Part shown: positions 1-6,807 of the stretch, piece after piece | Layout of the letters: each line of letters opens with the position of its first letter | Numbering within the stretch: position 1 is the first letter of the stretch | Source of the DNA: Bacteroidota bacterium | Lineage (GTDB): Bacteria > Bacteroidota > Bacteroidia > Bacteroidales > JAAUTT01 | Length of the DNA stretch: 46,761 nt | Assembly: GCA_021779665.1 (NCBI GenBank) | Contig: JAJYAG010000031.1 | Location: 1-46,761 of the forward strand | Direction: 5' to 3' | Notes under the pieces: generated by a model | Databases searched by the model: none | Told to the model about the DNA's origin: nothing | Seen by the model: only the letters and a program-made list of their open reading frames with translations | Program-made: the position numbers and the translations under genes

Positions 1-348
1 CAGAAGGAATTTACAGATGAAGAAATCCGGGCCATGGAAACTGAGCTGAAGGAACTCACTATTAAAAAGCTGAAACTGGAAGAAAAGTTGGCTGAATATG
101 CTTCTAAAATGAAGGAAGAAATTAAGCCGGTTTCAAAAATGATCGGAATCACCATTGAAGGTTTGAGATTCGGGAGCCGGTCAGTTACCGAAAAGTGCTT
201 TAAGTTTTTTGAAAACGGAATGGTTAATTTCTACAACTCGGAAGGGACTTTTATTTCATCCAGGCCAATGAGACCTGAGGAACGTCAGAAAACCATATTC
301 GCCGTATCGAGAGGCGATGATTTCAGAACAGGAACCGATAACTTTTAA
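1..348 (+). CDS. hypothetical phage protein, 5' end outside window
   Basis: The frame is open from base 1, and the first Met is at base 34, so the true start may lie upstream of the window. The N-terminal part (residues 1-40 from the internal Met) is rich in K and E and is probably a coiled coil or helix. The C-terminal part, with RPMRPEERQ and QKTIF, resembles a small phage family ending in a R-P-x-x-x-E-E-R/M-Q-K-T-I-F segment. No catalytic motif is visible. It is followed 11 bases later by another replication-side gene and probably belongs to the same transcript. Function unknown. Confidence 0.7.
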   Translation, partial: QKEFTDEEIRAMETELKELTIKKLKLEEKLAEYASKMKEEIKPVSKMIGITIEGLRFGSRSVTEKCFKFFENGMVNFYNSEGTFISSRPMRPEERQKTIFAVSRGDDFRTGTDNF

Positions 349-359
349 TAAATCAACTC

Positions 360-1082
360 ATGGAAATCAAAGTAAATGTTGAAGAAGGCGTAAAAACGCT
401 TGTAATTGAACACAGAAATGGTCAGGCTTTGCCATTAAAAGAGCCAGTAAAAATTGATATTAATGGAACCATTACGGCCCCGGGAACATTTTGGGAACAA
501 AGAAAGCAGTTATATACTGCTGAGAATCCTTTGGACGTAAAGAAATGCCATGCGTTGATTGATCGCAGGAAAAGAACTATTCACCTGATTTGTGATGAAA
601 CCAATGCTTATAATGCAGAAGTGAAAGGTACGATTAAGGTTAATCCTGACCTTTTGGAATTCGGTTTTAATACTGTAAAGAGAAGGACTTGCAAGGATGC
701 TGCTTTGTTCTTTAAAATGAACGCTCACCTTTTTGATTCGAAAGAGGACTGCATGAAGCTTGTTTCTCAGTTTAAAGACTTGAAATATAGAATAACTCAT
801 GAGATTGAAATGTCTGATGATCGTAAGGGAAACACTACGGACAAAATGGTTTCGAGATTGAACGGAATTAAACTTGCAGATAGTTTTAATCTCAATGCTC
901 CAATTTTTGATGGTGAAGAAAATGTAAAATTCAGGGTTGAAATTGAGCTTGATGTTCGCGATACTGAAATTGAAGTTTTATTGGTTTCGCAGGAATATGA
1001 CGAAATTTTAAAAACTAAGACTGATGAAATCATTAACCGGGAAACGTTACGGTTAACTGATGTAGTTTGCTTGGAGGTTTAG
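360..1082 (+). CDS. conserved phage protein, possibly DUF2303-like
   Basis: A 240-aa soluble protein without signal peptide or membrane segment. It has alternating beta-type segments and a middle part typical of a family seen next to phage recombination and replication genes (ITAPGTFWEQRK near residue 40, then a segment starting LICDETNAYN near residue 78, FRVEIELDVRD near residue 199). The layout recalls the DUF2303/YfdQ group, but I cannot confirm this by eye. It lies directly upstream of a strong terminator, so it ends the transcript that enters from the left edge. An alternative is a single-strand DNA-binding or annealing protein, for which no defining motif is visible. Confidence 0.7.
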   Translation: MEIKVNVEEGVKTLVIEHRNGQALPLKEPVKIDINGTITAPGTFWEQRKQLYTAENPLDVKKCHALIDRRKRTIHLICDETNAYNAEVKGTIKVNPDLLEFGFNTVKRRTCKDAALFFKMNAHLFDSKEDCMKLVSQFKDLKYRITHEIEMSDDRKGNTTDKMVSRLNGIKLADSFNLNAPIFDGEENVKFRVEIELDVRDTEIEVLLVSQEYDEILKTKTDEIINRETLRLTDVVCLEV

Positions 1083-1094
1083 TTGTTTGTGTTC

Positions 1095-1126
1095 GCCGGA
1101 AGTGGGTGGTTCCCTTCCGGCTTTTT
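1095..1126 (+). terminator. Rho-independent terminator
   Basis: A perfect 8-bp stem GCCGGAAG/CTTCCGGC (1095-1102 with 1114-1121) encloses an 11-base loop and is followed by TTTTT. It closes the transcript of the 360-1082 gene. The 3' arm overlaps a second possible helix (1109-1116 with 1162-1169), so the leader of the next gene could fold in two exclusive ways. Confidence 0.75.
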
Positions 1127-1187
1127 CCTTTGGAAAGGAAAGTAGTGGTTCGAATCCACGCAAGGGAGCTGATTAAACACAAACAAC

Positions 1188-1343
1188 ATGAAACCGAAAA
1201 GAAAGAAATCTTACCCGGCCTTAAGGCGAAAAGAGAGCAATCCTGTTCAGGGTGATATAATTCCTCCTGAGTTTTATATCAATCGAATTCTTTCATATTG
1301 TGATGAAGTTTCGAGAAAGAGAAAGGAGGGTATCTTAAAATGA
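1188..1343 (+). CDS. small basic protein, 51 aa
   Basis: The ATG is preceded directly by the leader ACACAAACAAC, also found in front of other first genes in this phage. The N-terminus is very basic (KPKRKK, then RRK), which suggests nucleic-acid binding. The gene ends in an ATGA overlap with the replication protein gene, a sign of translational coupling. A longer reading frame on the same strand at 1067-1255 is a shadow that crosses the terminator. Function unknown. Confidence 0.6.
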   Translation: MKPKRKKSYPALRRKESNPVQGDIIPPEFYINRILSYCDEVSRKRKEGILK

Positions 1344-2191
1344 GTTCGAAAATTGGCAGGCCTACAAAGGATAATATTGAGTTTTACCGGCATGATGTGA
1401 ATTCACATGAGGATGAAAAGTTTCTTGTTCTCCGAGATCGATACGGTTGGGAAGGAGAAGGGAAATTTTGGGCTCTAAATAACCTGATAGGGCAGGCAGA
1501 AGGGTGCAAGCTCCATTTAGAGAAATCGTATCAAATTTTAGGGGTTGCAAAGAAACTGGATTTCACTTTGGAGGAATTCAGGAAATATTTGGATTTTCTG
1601 ATCAATGAATGTGAGTTGGTGATCCAGGATGGTGAATTCATTTATACTAATCGAGTTCAGGAACTTTACAGGGCTATTAAAAGGAAATCTTCTAAGAATC
1701 AGGATCATTACAATAAACAGAAAGAGGACTTTCAGCCGACTGAAAGTAATCTGAAAGTAGCAGAAAGTACACTTAAAGTAGCAGAAAGTAGTCTGAAAGT
1801 ACCTGAAACAACAGGGTCACCTGCTGAAGAAATAAAGCCATTTGACGGTGTAGATCCTGTAAGAAAGGATATGATGAATTATTGGGGAGTGAATGAGCTT
1901 TCAAATTTTGGAGCTGTTCGGGATATAACCTGTTTTCTAAACTTCCTTTCCACATCTGGTAAACTCGAAATATTTAAAACGAGTTTCAGTCATTACAAGA
2001 AGCACAGAGAACTTTCAGGACTTACAAAGCATAGTATAAAAAATTTCATTGGCTCTGGGTATTCTGATTTTAATGACGGTGCGTGGAGTTCAGAAAATTG
2101 GAAAATGAAGTGTGAAGAAGTTATTAAAATGAGTGGTAAAAAGACTACTCAGAGCGATTTTGTTTATAACCGACCTAAGGAAGCAATATAA
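1340..2191 (+). CDS. replication initiation protein, Lin1244/Lin1753 (DUF4373) type
   Basis: The N-terminus (residues about 14-110) has the hallmark of the Lin1244/Lin1753 N-terminal domain: a YRHDVNSHEDEKF segment followed by LRDRYGWEGEGKFWALNNLI. This is a winged-helix-type domain found in phage and plasmid replication proteins that act with a DnaB helicase. A central linker carries a seven-residue repeat (ESNLKVA, ESTLKVA, ESSLKVP; residues about 135-155). The C-terminal part is DnaD-like in position but not clearly recognisable. The gene sits directly upstream of and overlaps dnaB, so the protein probably binds the origin and loads the helicase. The repeats in its DNA look like an embedded origin (see 1730-1801). 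Confidence 0.85.
   Translation: MSSKIGRPTKDNIEFYRHDVNSHEDEKFLVLRDRYGWEGEGKFWALNNLIGQAEGCKLHLEKSYQILGVAKKLDFTLEEFRKYLDFLINECELVIQDGEFIYTNRVQELYRAIKRKSSKNQDHYNKQKEDFQPTESNLKVAESTLKVAESSLKVPETTGSPAEEIKPFDGVDPVRKDMMNYWGVNELSNFGAVRDITCFLNFLSTSGKLEIFKTSFSHYKKHRELSGLTKHSIKNFIGSGYSDFNDGAWSSENWKMKCEEVIKMSGKKTTQSDFVYNRPKEAI
1730..1801 (+). repeat. iteron array with palindrome inside the initiator gene (putative origin)
   Basis: A near-perfect palindrome TTTCAGCCGACTGAAA (1730-1745) runs into six direct repeats GAAAGTA at 1742, 1753, 1763, 1774 (TAAAGTA), 1784 and 1795. The intervals are 11, 10, 11, 10 and 11 bases, one helical turn each. The repeats alternate between two reading frames (GAA-AGT-A and G-AAA-GTA), so they are better explained by DNA-level function than by a protein repeat. 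Phage lambda keeps its origin iterons inside the O gene in the same way. The same palindrome and core recur near 37.03 kb. Confidence 0.7.
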
Positions 2192-3663
2192 TGGCGAAGA
2201 AGGATTTTAATAATAACCGTTTTAACATAGTGGATTTAGATCTTGGTAAACTTCCACCACAGGCAGTTGATTTAGAAGAAGCAGTTTTAGGCGCTTTAAT
2301 GTTAGACAGAGAGGCGATTGATATTGTAATGCCAATTTTAGCGCCGGAATATTTTTACAAGGATGTTCACCAAAAGATATATTCAGCAATTGTAAAGTTG
2401 GATGCAGAAAGTAATCCAATCGACATTTTAACAGTTACAGAGCAATTGAGAAAAGATGATTGCTTAGATGAGGTCGGAGGTCCTTTCTATGTTACCATGC
2501 TCACAAATAAAATAGCGAGTTCAGCTCATATTGAGTTTCATTCCAGAATGATTGCTGAAAAGTATTTCTTACGTGAAATGATTCGGATCTCTTCGGAAAT
2601 GAGCAGGATTTCATTTGAAAGTGACGCAGAGATTGAAAAACTAATTGATTTTACAAGCCAGCAATTTGATTCCTTAACAACTAAGGTATTTGGGAAAAAA
2701 GCTGGAAATGATCTTTCATCACTTCTTAGGAGATCGATTAATGAATATTATCAAAGATCCATACTTAGACAAAGTGGTTTAGTATCTGGTATAAAAACCC
2801 CTGTGAGGAAACTTACAGAGTTTACAGCAGGATGGCAGAAAGGGGATCTTATAATTATTGCCGGTAGGCCTTCAATGGGTAAAACTGCTGTTGTTTTGGC
2901 AACCTTAAAGGAAGCAGCAAAGAATGGAGAATTCCCGGCTGTATTTTCGCTCGAAATGTCTGGTGTTAGATTAGTTGACAGATTGCTTTGTGGAGAGGCA
3001 AATATTTCAGCAGAAAGGTTCAGAAACGGTGAATTATTCCCTGATGAAGCCCATAAGATGGAAGAGGCTGCAGGGAGATTGATAGATCTTGGAATTTATA
3101 TTGATGATAATCCAGGTGTATCAATGGAATACATAAAGAACAAAGCAAGGACACTGAAGCGTAAAGGCCAGTGTTCTATGATTGTAGTCGATTACCTTCA
3201 ATTGGTTGAAGGAAGTAAAGAAAAAGGAAAGACGCGAGAACAGGAAGTTTCAGAAATAAGCCGAAAAGCAAAACTTATTGCAAAAGAGCTTGATGTTCCT
3301 TTTATTCTTTTGGCCCAGTTAAACAGGAGTTGTGAACTTAGGGGTGGTGATAAGAGGCCTAATATTTCAGACCTTAGAGAATCAGGAGCTATTGAGCAAG
3401 ATGCTGATGTAATAATCCTTCTATACAGGCCTGAGTATTATGGATTTTTGCAAGATGCGGATGGAAACAGCACGAAAGGTATGGGAGAGTTTATTATTGG
3501 GAAACAGAGAAACGGTAAAGTAGGACCAGTATTTTTCGGTTACAACGAATCCCTCACAAGAATATTCGATTATGGAGCCACAGAGGAAAACCCATTTACC
3601 AACAACAATTTTGAAAAAGATACATATTCACCAGGAAATATTGATAATACTAATGCATTTTAA
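2191..3663 (+). CDS. dnaB: replicative DNA helicase DnaB
   Basis: This 490-aa protein has the full DnaB plan: an N-terminal helical domain (PPQAVDLEEAVLGALML, residues 22-38), then a RecA-like domain with Walker A GRPSMGKT (225-232), Walker B IVVDYLQL (331-338) and the DnaB H3/H4 region (AQLNRS; SDLRESGAIEQDAD; IILLYRPE). Length is close to bacterial DnaB. It unwinds the phage fork in 5'-3' direction and recruits host primase. The start overlaps the initiator stop by one base (TAATG), so the two proteins are coupled. Confidence 0.97.
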   Translation: MAKKDFNNNRFNIVDLDLGKLPPQAVDLEEAVLGALMLDREAIDIVMPILAPEYFYKDVHQKIYSAIVKLDAESNPIDILTVTEQLRKDDCLDEVGGPFYVTMLTNKIASSAHIEFHSRMIAEKYFLREMIRISSEMSRISFESDAEIEKLIDFTSQQFDSLTTKVFGKKAGNDLSSLLRRSINEYYQRSILRQSGLVSGIKTPVRKLTEFTAGWQKGDLIIIAGRPSMGKTAVVLATLKEAAKNGEFPAVFSLEMSGVRLVDRLLCGEANISAERFRNGELFPDEAHKMEEAAGRLIDLGIYIDDNPGVSMEYIKNKARTLKRKGQCSMIVVDYLQLVEGSKEKGKTREQEVSEISRKAKLIAKELDVPFILLAQLNRSCELRGGDKRPNISDLRESGAIEQDADVIILLYRPEYYGFLQDADGNSTKGMGEFIIGKQRNGKVGPVFFGYNESLTRIFDYGATEENPFTNNNFEKDTYSPGNIDNTNAF

Positions 3664-3665
3664 TT

Positions 3666-3824
3666 ATGGCAACGAATTCAAGTAACAAGGTCACATCAGC
3701 TAATGCACAAATGGATGCTTATACTCCGGGAGGAAGAAGCAGGGTAAAAGGTGCTTTTGACAGAAATCTTTATTATGTCCATGTTTGGGAAAATGGGAAG
3801 CTGATAAAAATTAAAGCATTTTGA
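3666..3824 (+). CDS. small hypothetical protein, 52 aa
   Basis: A 52-residue frame begins three bases after the dnaB stop. The C-terminal half (NLYYVHVWENGKLIKIKAF) looks like a small beta-hairpin fold, and the middle is Gly/Arg rich (GGRSRVKG). No known family is recognised. Its tight spacing and good codon use support a real gene at the end of the replication operon. The promoter region starts right after it. Confidence 0.55.
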   Translation: MATNSSNKVTSANAQMDAYTPGGRSRVKGAFDRNLYYVHVWENGKLIKIKAF

Positions 3825-3850
3825 TTTTAAACTATGCTTTCAAAGTTCTA

Positions 3851-3919
3851 TTTAGTATATTTACAGTTAATAAAACGGGTTTAATATTTGGATAAAATAC
3901 TGTAAATGAGTATATTTAC
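3851..3919 (+). promoter_or_regulatory. tandem promoters before the DUF488-sigma operon
   Basis: Two copies of the box TATATTTAC occur at 3856-3864 (within TAGTATATTTAC) and 3911-3919 (within GAGTATATTTAC). They match the Bacteroidota -7 consensus TAnnTTTG except at the last base. The second copy lies in an imperfect palindrome with GTAAAT at 3902-3907. No clear -33 element is seen. They would drive the gene block starting at 3943. Confidence 0.55.
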
Positions 3920-3942
3920 AATATTATTCTTATATCGATATT

Positions 3943-4347
3943 ATGAAGATTTACACAAGTTATTTTGGCCGATTAAAAGAGTTGAATAGCAATGGTTTGC
4001 ATACTGTTGGAATTGCTGTTCGACCTCCTGCATTTTACAAAGGCTCAAACATGCCTTTTTTTGCTCCAAGGGTGGATATGCTAAGGATGAAAGAAGCAGA
4101 ATACAATGCTGAGTTCAAAAAGATTCTTTCCAGGCTTGATCCAAAAATTGTCAAGGACACATTTGAAATGATGCACAGGAATTTTAAAAAGGATATTGTT
4201 CTACTGTGCTTTGAAAAGGATTGGAATGAATGTCACCGGAAAATGGTTGCTGAATGGCTGAATGAAAAATTGGGTTGGGATGTTAAAGAGTTTCAGCCGG
4301 TCCAAGAAAAACCGAAGATGAATCACGAACAAAAAAGCTTATTCTAA
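3943..4347 (+). CDS. DUF488 family protein with C-terminal clamp-binding motif
   Basis: The 134-aa protein shows the DUF488 pattern: an N-terminal YTSYF-R segment and the conserved C-H-R motif in WNECHRKMVAEWL (near residue 90). DUF488 proteins are small, conserved and poorly understood, and are common in phages and plasmids. The last residues are QKSLF, a good match to the pentapeptide QLxLF that docks on the bacterial sliding clamp. Two other proteins of this phage end the same way. It overlaps the next start by one base. Confidence 0.8.
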   Translation: MKIYTSYFGRLKELNSNGLHTVGIAVRPPAFYKGSNMPFFAPRVDMLRMKEAEYNAEFKKILSRLDPKIVKDTFEMMHRNFKKDIVLLCFEKDWNECHRKMVAEWLNEKLGWDVKEFQPVQEKPKMNHEQKSLF

Positions 4348-4793
4348 TGGGAAAATTTGTAAAAAAGCCAGTTATCGTTGAAGCAGAGCAGTATTTTCAT
4401 GGAAAACCTTGCAAAGGAGTGAAAGTTACAAATCCTGAAATTATATTTTCCATTGATGGAAAACTGTTTTATACTTCTCATACTGATTCACGAGATTGGT
4501 TAAGTGTTGAAAAAGGCGAAGATGGAAAGCATATAGCTTACCCGTTTTTCTGTTATGAAATCAAAAGTGGTGATCGGGTTCCAATTGAAAAAAGGCCTGA
4601 TTTAATTGATTTATATATCAAATGCTTTGAAGTTGAATATCCAAAACCTTACGCATGGGTAGAAACCATCCATAAAGGCCAGACCGTAGAAGTTCAGGAA
4701 GGAGAATGGGTTATTGCTGAACCAGATGGAATTCATTTTTATCCTTGCAAACCGGATATCTTCACCAATACTTATGAGGAAGTAAAAGAATGA
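4347..4793 (+). CDS. conserved phage protein with YPCKPDIF motif
   Basis: The N-terminus (KKPVIVEAEQYFHG) and C-terminus (EGEWVIAEPDG, then HFYPCKPDIFTNTYE) match a family very common in phages of many hosts, in which a short beta-rich protein ends in Y-P-C-K-P-D-I-F-x-x-T-Y-E. Its function is not established. The start overlaps the DUF488 stop (TAATGG) and the end overlaps the next gene by four bases, so this is a tightly coupled operon. Confidence 0.75.
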   Translation: MGKFVKKPVIVEAEQYFHGKPCKGVKVTNPEIIFSIDGKLFYTSHTDSRDWLSVEKGEDGKHIAYPFFCYEIKSGDRVPIEKRPDLIDLYIKCFEVEYPKPYAWVETIHKGQTVEVQEGEWVIAEPDGIHFYPCKPDIFTNTYEEVKE

Positions 4794-5050
4794 AGCCAGT
4801 AAAATTCAAAGAGCATAACGTTGTTTATGCAGAAAATCAGCCGGAGTACACACCTCTTCCAGCTTTAAAAGTTAAGTCGGAAAGTGGTGAAGTTATCGCC
4901 TGCTGGGAATTATCCTTTCGCGAAAGAATAAAGCTTCTATTCACAGGAAAGTTATGGTCATGTATTTTGACTTTTAATGGTGCTTTGGCGCCATCTTATT
5001 TCACGGTTCACAAATCTGAATTAATAAATAAGCAAAATGGGCTTCTTTGA
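4790..5050 (+). CDS. conserved small phage protein, 86 aa
   Basis: It contains QPEYTPLPALKV near residue 18 and a conserved LSFRERIKLLFTGKLW segment near residue 41, a pattern that recurs in small proteins of Bacteroidota phages. There is one short hydrophobic stretch but no clear membrane helix. It is coupled to the genes on both sides by ATGA-type or longer overlaps. Function unknown. Confidence 0.7.
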   Translation: MKPVKFKEHNVVYAENQPEYTPLPALKVKSESGEVIACWELSFRERIKLLFTGKLWSCILTFNGALAPSYFTVHKSELINKQNGLL

Positions 5051-5219
5051 TGCATTGGGAAATTTGGCAGGTGCAGCAGTTAAAACAGGTTTAACACCTA
5101 TTGCACTTGCAAAAGATGTTGCAAAAATTATGATGGGTGAAGATCCAACGGCAACTGAAGAGCATATCAAATCAATTGGTGAAAATTTAGAAAAAGCTGG
5201 TGATGAATTAATGCCATGA
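5037..5219 (+). CDS. small hypothetical protein, 60 aa
   Basis: The N-terminal half is an amphipathic, Ala/Gly-rich helix (GFFDALGNLAGAAVKTG) and the C-terminal half is a charged helix. It could associate with membranes, but no full transmembrane span is present. It overlaps the upstream gene by 14 bases and the downstream gene by an ATGA junction. Function unknown. Confidence 0.65.
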   Translation: MGFFDALGNLAGAAVKTGLTPIALAKDVAKIMMGEDPTATEEHIKSIGENLEKAGDELMP

Positions 5220-5737
5220 GTGAGGAAAAACTATACTGGTTTAAGCTTTCTGATTACCGAATGAAGGTAGGAAAGATTTTCGGAGGTTGGTACGATGGAC
5301 TTCTGCAGGTTCAGGAAATCGAATCCGGGAAAATCTATATTTCTGCTCCCGATGAAATGGAGGAAATTAAACAGGATGAATCAACACTTTCGAGATTAAG
5401 AAAGCTTCAACCTCATATAATTGCTGTAGCTGTTGGTGTTTCTCCCGGGTTACACGCTGCTGTTGAAATTGCCAAAAGGTATCAGGAAAAGACCGGCGAA
5501 GAAGTTACTGTGATTCACTGTAATCATCCTCAGGATTTTTTAAATGTAAAAAACGATTTTGAAGAGCAATTGGCGAAGCTGAAAGATATGGTTTTGGATT
5601 TTGATATTCCAAAAATCGATTACGGATATGAATCACTTTTGCCAAAGAATAATTATCCGGAGCCTAAAAATGATAGTTTGAATTCTCGCGGTCCATGGGA
5701 TAAAAGGAAAAAGGATTTTCAAAGTCGGAGGGTATAG
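5216..5737 (+). CDS. hypothetical protein, 173 aa
   Basis: A soluble protein with a small N-terminal beta-rich part (GGWYDGLLQVQEIESGKIYIS) and a central alpha/beta part with a hydrophobic strand and Gly-rich turn (HIIAVAVGVSPGLHAAVEIAKRY is part of residues about 67-90). The C-terminal 30 residues are basic and probably flexible. No family recognised. It lies between coupled small genes and the sigma factor gene, only one base away from the latter. Confidence 0.65.
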   Translation: MSEEKLYWFKLSDYRMKVGKIFGGWYDGLLQVQEIESGKIYISAPDEMEEIKQDESTLSRLRKLQPHIIAVAVGVSPGLHAAVEIAKRYQEKTGEEVTVIHCNHPQDFLNVKNDFEEQLAKLKDMVLDFDIPKIDYGYESLLPKNNYPEPKNDSLNSRGPWDKRKKDFQSRRV

Positions 5738-5738
5738 T

Positions 5739-6215
5739 ATGAACGAGTTCGAAAAGAAAGTTATTTCCCTTATACCGAAAATGAAATTTTGGGCATTATC
5801 ATATTATCAAAACGAAGAGGATAGAAATGATCTAATCCAAGAAACAGTATGCAAGATTTTATCAAATCCAAACTCATACCATGAAATGCCTGGAAAGAAA
5901 TTCGAATTTTTTCTTTCGGTTGTAATGCGAAATACATTTATCAATTCATATAGAAGAAGTCGGCTTGTAAGATTTGAAAGTTTGGATTCTGTAAAGGAAT
6001 CAGGTGAAAAAACAAGCGTTTATTCAGAGATGGAAATCAAAGATCTTAAGAGCCAAATAGAACGATTGCCTGAAGTATATAAACATCCTATTGAACTTAC
6101 TTTATTAGGATTTGAATATCACGAAATATGTGAGATTTTAAATATTAAAATGGGAACTGTTAAAAGCCGGATTCATTTTGGTAAAAAGATATTAATTAAA
6201 AGGTTAGTAGCCTAA
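5739..6215 (+). CDS. ECF-type RNA polymerase sigma factor
   Basis: This 158-aa protein has the two-domain ECF layout. Region 2 lies at residues about 10-80 (YYQNEEDRNDLIQETVCKIL, then VVMRNTFINSYRRSR); region 4, with a helix-turn-helix, lies at residues about 105-155 (LPEVYKHPIELTLLGFEY; ICEILNIKMGTVKSRIHFGK). It lacks regions 1 and 3, as expected for the group. It would redirect host RNA polymerase to chosen promoters, perhaps the repeated ATACT-N4-AGTAT type. No anti-sigma gene is adjacent. tRNA-Gly follows four bases later in the same transcript. Confidence 0.88.
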   Translation: MNEFEKKVISLIPKMKFWALSYYQNEEDRNDLIQETVCKILSNPNSYHEMPGKKFEFFLSVVMRNTFINSYRRSRLVRFESLDSVKESGEKTSVYSEMEIKDLKSQIERLPEVYKHPIELTLLGFEYHEICEILNIKMGTVKSRIHFGKKILIKRLVA

Positions 6216-6219
6216 ATAG

Positions 6220-6291
6220 GCGGTATTAGCTCAGAGGAAGAGCGTCTTACTTCCAGTAAGAAGGTCGGTTGTTCGAATCAGCCATACCGCT
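6220..6291 (+). tRNA. tRNA-Gly(TCC)
   Basis: The cloverleaf is complete: acceptor GCGGTAT/ATACCGC, D arm, anticodon stem TCTTA/TAAGA with loop CTTCCAG (anticodon TCC at 6252-6254), T arm GGTTG-TTCGAAT-CAGCC, discriminator T. A full CCA end is not encoded. It reads GGA/GGN glycine codons. It lies between the sigma factor gene and an HNH endonuclease gene. Confidence 0.93.
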
Positions 6292-6297
6292 CAACAT

Positions 6298-6317
6298 AGC
6301 CGGGAATAACCCCGGCT
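6298..6317 (+). terminator. hairpin after tRNA-Gly
   Basis: A 7-bp perfect stem AGCCGGG/CCCGGCT with a 6-base loop follows the tRNA by six bases. There is no T-run after it (AAAATTG), so it may act in tRNA 3' processing or as a weak attenuator rather than as a full terminator. Confidence 0.45.
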
Positions 6318-6336
6318 AAAATTGTGTAACGACAAA

Positions 6337-6804
6337 ATGGAATGTTGGAAATTCATAGAGGGTTTGGATGGAAGATATGAGATATCTGATCAAGGAAGGG
6401 TTAGATATTTGGGAAGTACAATTAAGTTTCAAGCAACTACTGTAAAGGGTTACAAGGAAGTAAGAATAAAATTTAAAGGGAAAAAGTATATCCTTAAGGT
6501 TCATAGATTAGTGGCTAAGAATTTTGTAGAGAATCCAAAAGGATATGATGATGTTCATCATAAAAACGGAATTAAGGGGGATAACAGATCAGAAAACCTT
6601 GAATGGATCGATCACAGAGAGCATACAAAATTGCTTGGAGGATTCAATCATTATATGAATAAGATTAAAAAGGGTGATGATCTTGTTATAAAAGCATTGT
6701 ATTTAAAAGGACATACCCAGAAAAGCATTTCAAAGATGTTCGAAATAGACCCGTCAGTTATAAGTAGGATTGTGAATGATAAAATCAATTATTTAAAACC
6801 TTAA
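6337..6804 (+). CDS. NUMOD4/HNH homing endonuclease
   Basis: An N-terminal NUMOD4 DNA-binding motif (W-K-F-I-E-G, Y-E-I-S-D-Q-G-R-V-R; residues 4-23) precedes an HNH nuclease core (VHHKNGIKGDNRSENLEW, residues 73-90, with H74, H75, N83 and N87 as metal or catalytic residues). A C-terminal helix-turn-helix (residues about 125-145) probably adds specificity. I chose the ATG at 6337 rather than an upstream TTG at 6322. Such free-standing nucleases insert next to conserved phage genes or tRNAs and cut intron-less relatives. Confidence 0.88.
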   Translation: MECWKFIEGLDGRYEISDQGRVRYLGSTIKFQATTVKGYKEVRIKFKGKKYILKVHRLVAKNFVENPKGYDDVHHKNGIKGDNRSENLEWIDHREHTKLLGGFNHYMNKIKKGDDLVIKALYLKGHTQKSISKMFEIDPSVISRIVNDKINYLKP

Positions 6805-6807
6805 AAT

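Noticed and set aside
1109-1169. A degenerate tRNA: GTTCCCTT pairs with AAGGGAGC and a T-arm-like GTGG-TTCGAAT-CCAC is present.
   Set aside because: There is no D arm, the middle hairpin has no U33 before an anticodon, and the 5' strand is also used by a better terminator stem. Kept only as a possible alternative fold of the leader.
1067-1255. A 62-codon frame after the 240-aa protein gene.
   Set aside because: It runs through the terminator and overlaps a better small gene at 1188-1343, which has the ATGA junction with the next gene and the common leader.
1742-1801. A CRISPR-like or minisatellite repeat.
   Set aside because: Units are only 7 bases, spaced by one helical turn and without spacers; the iteron reading fits far better.
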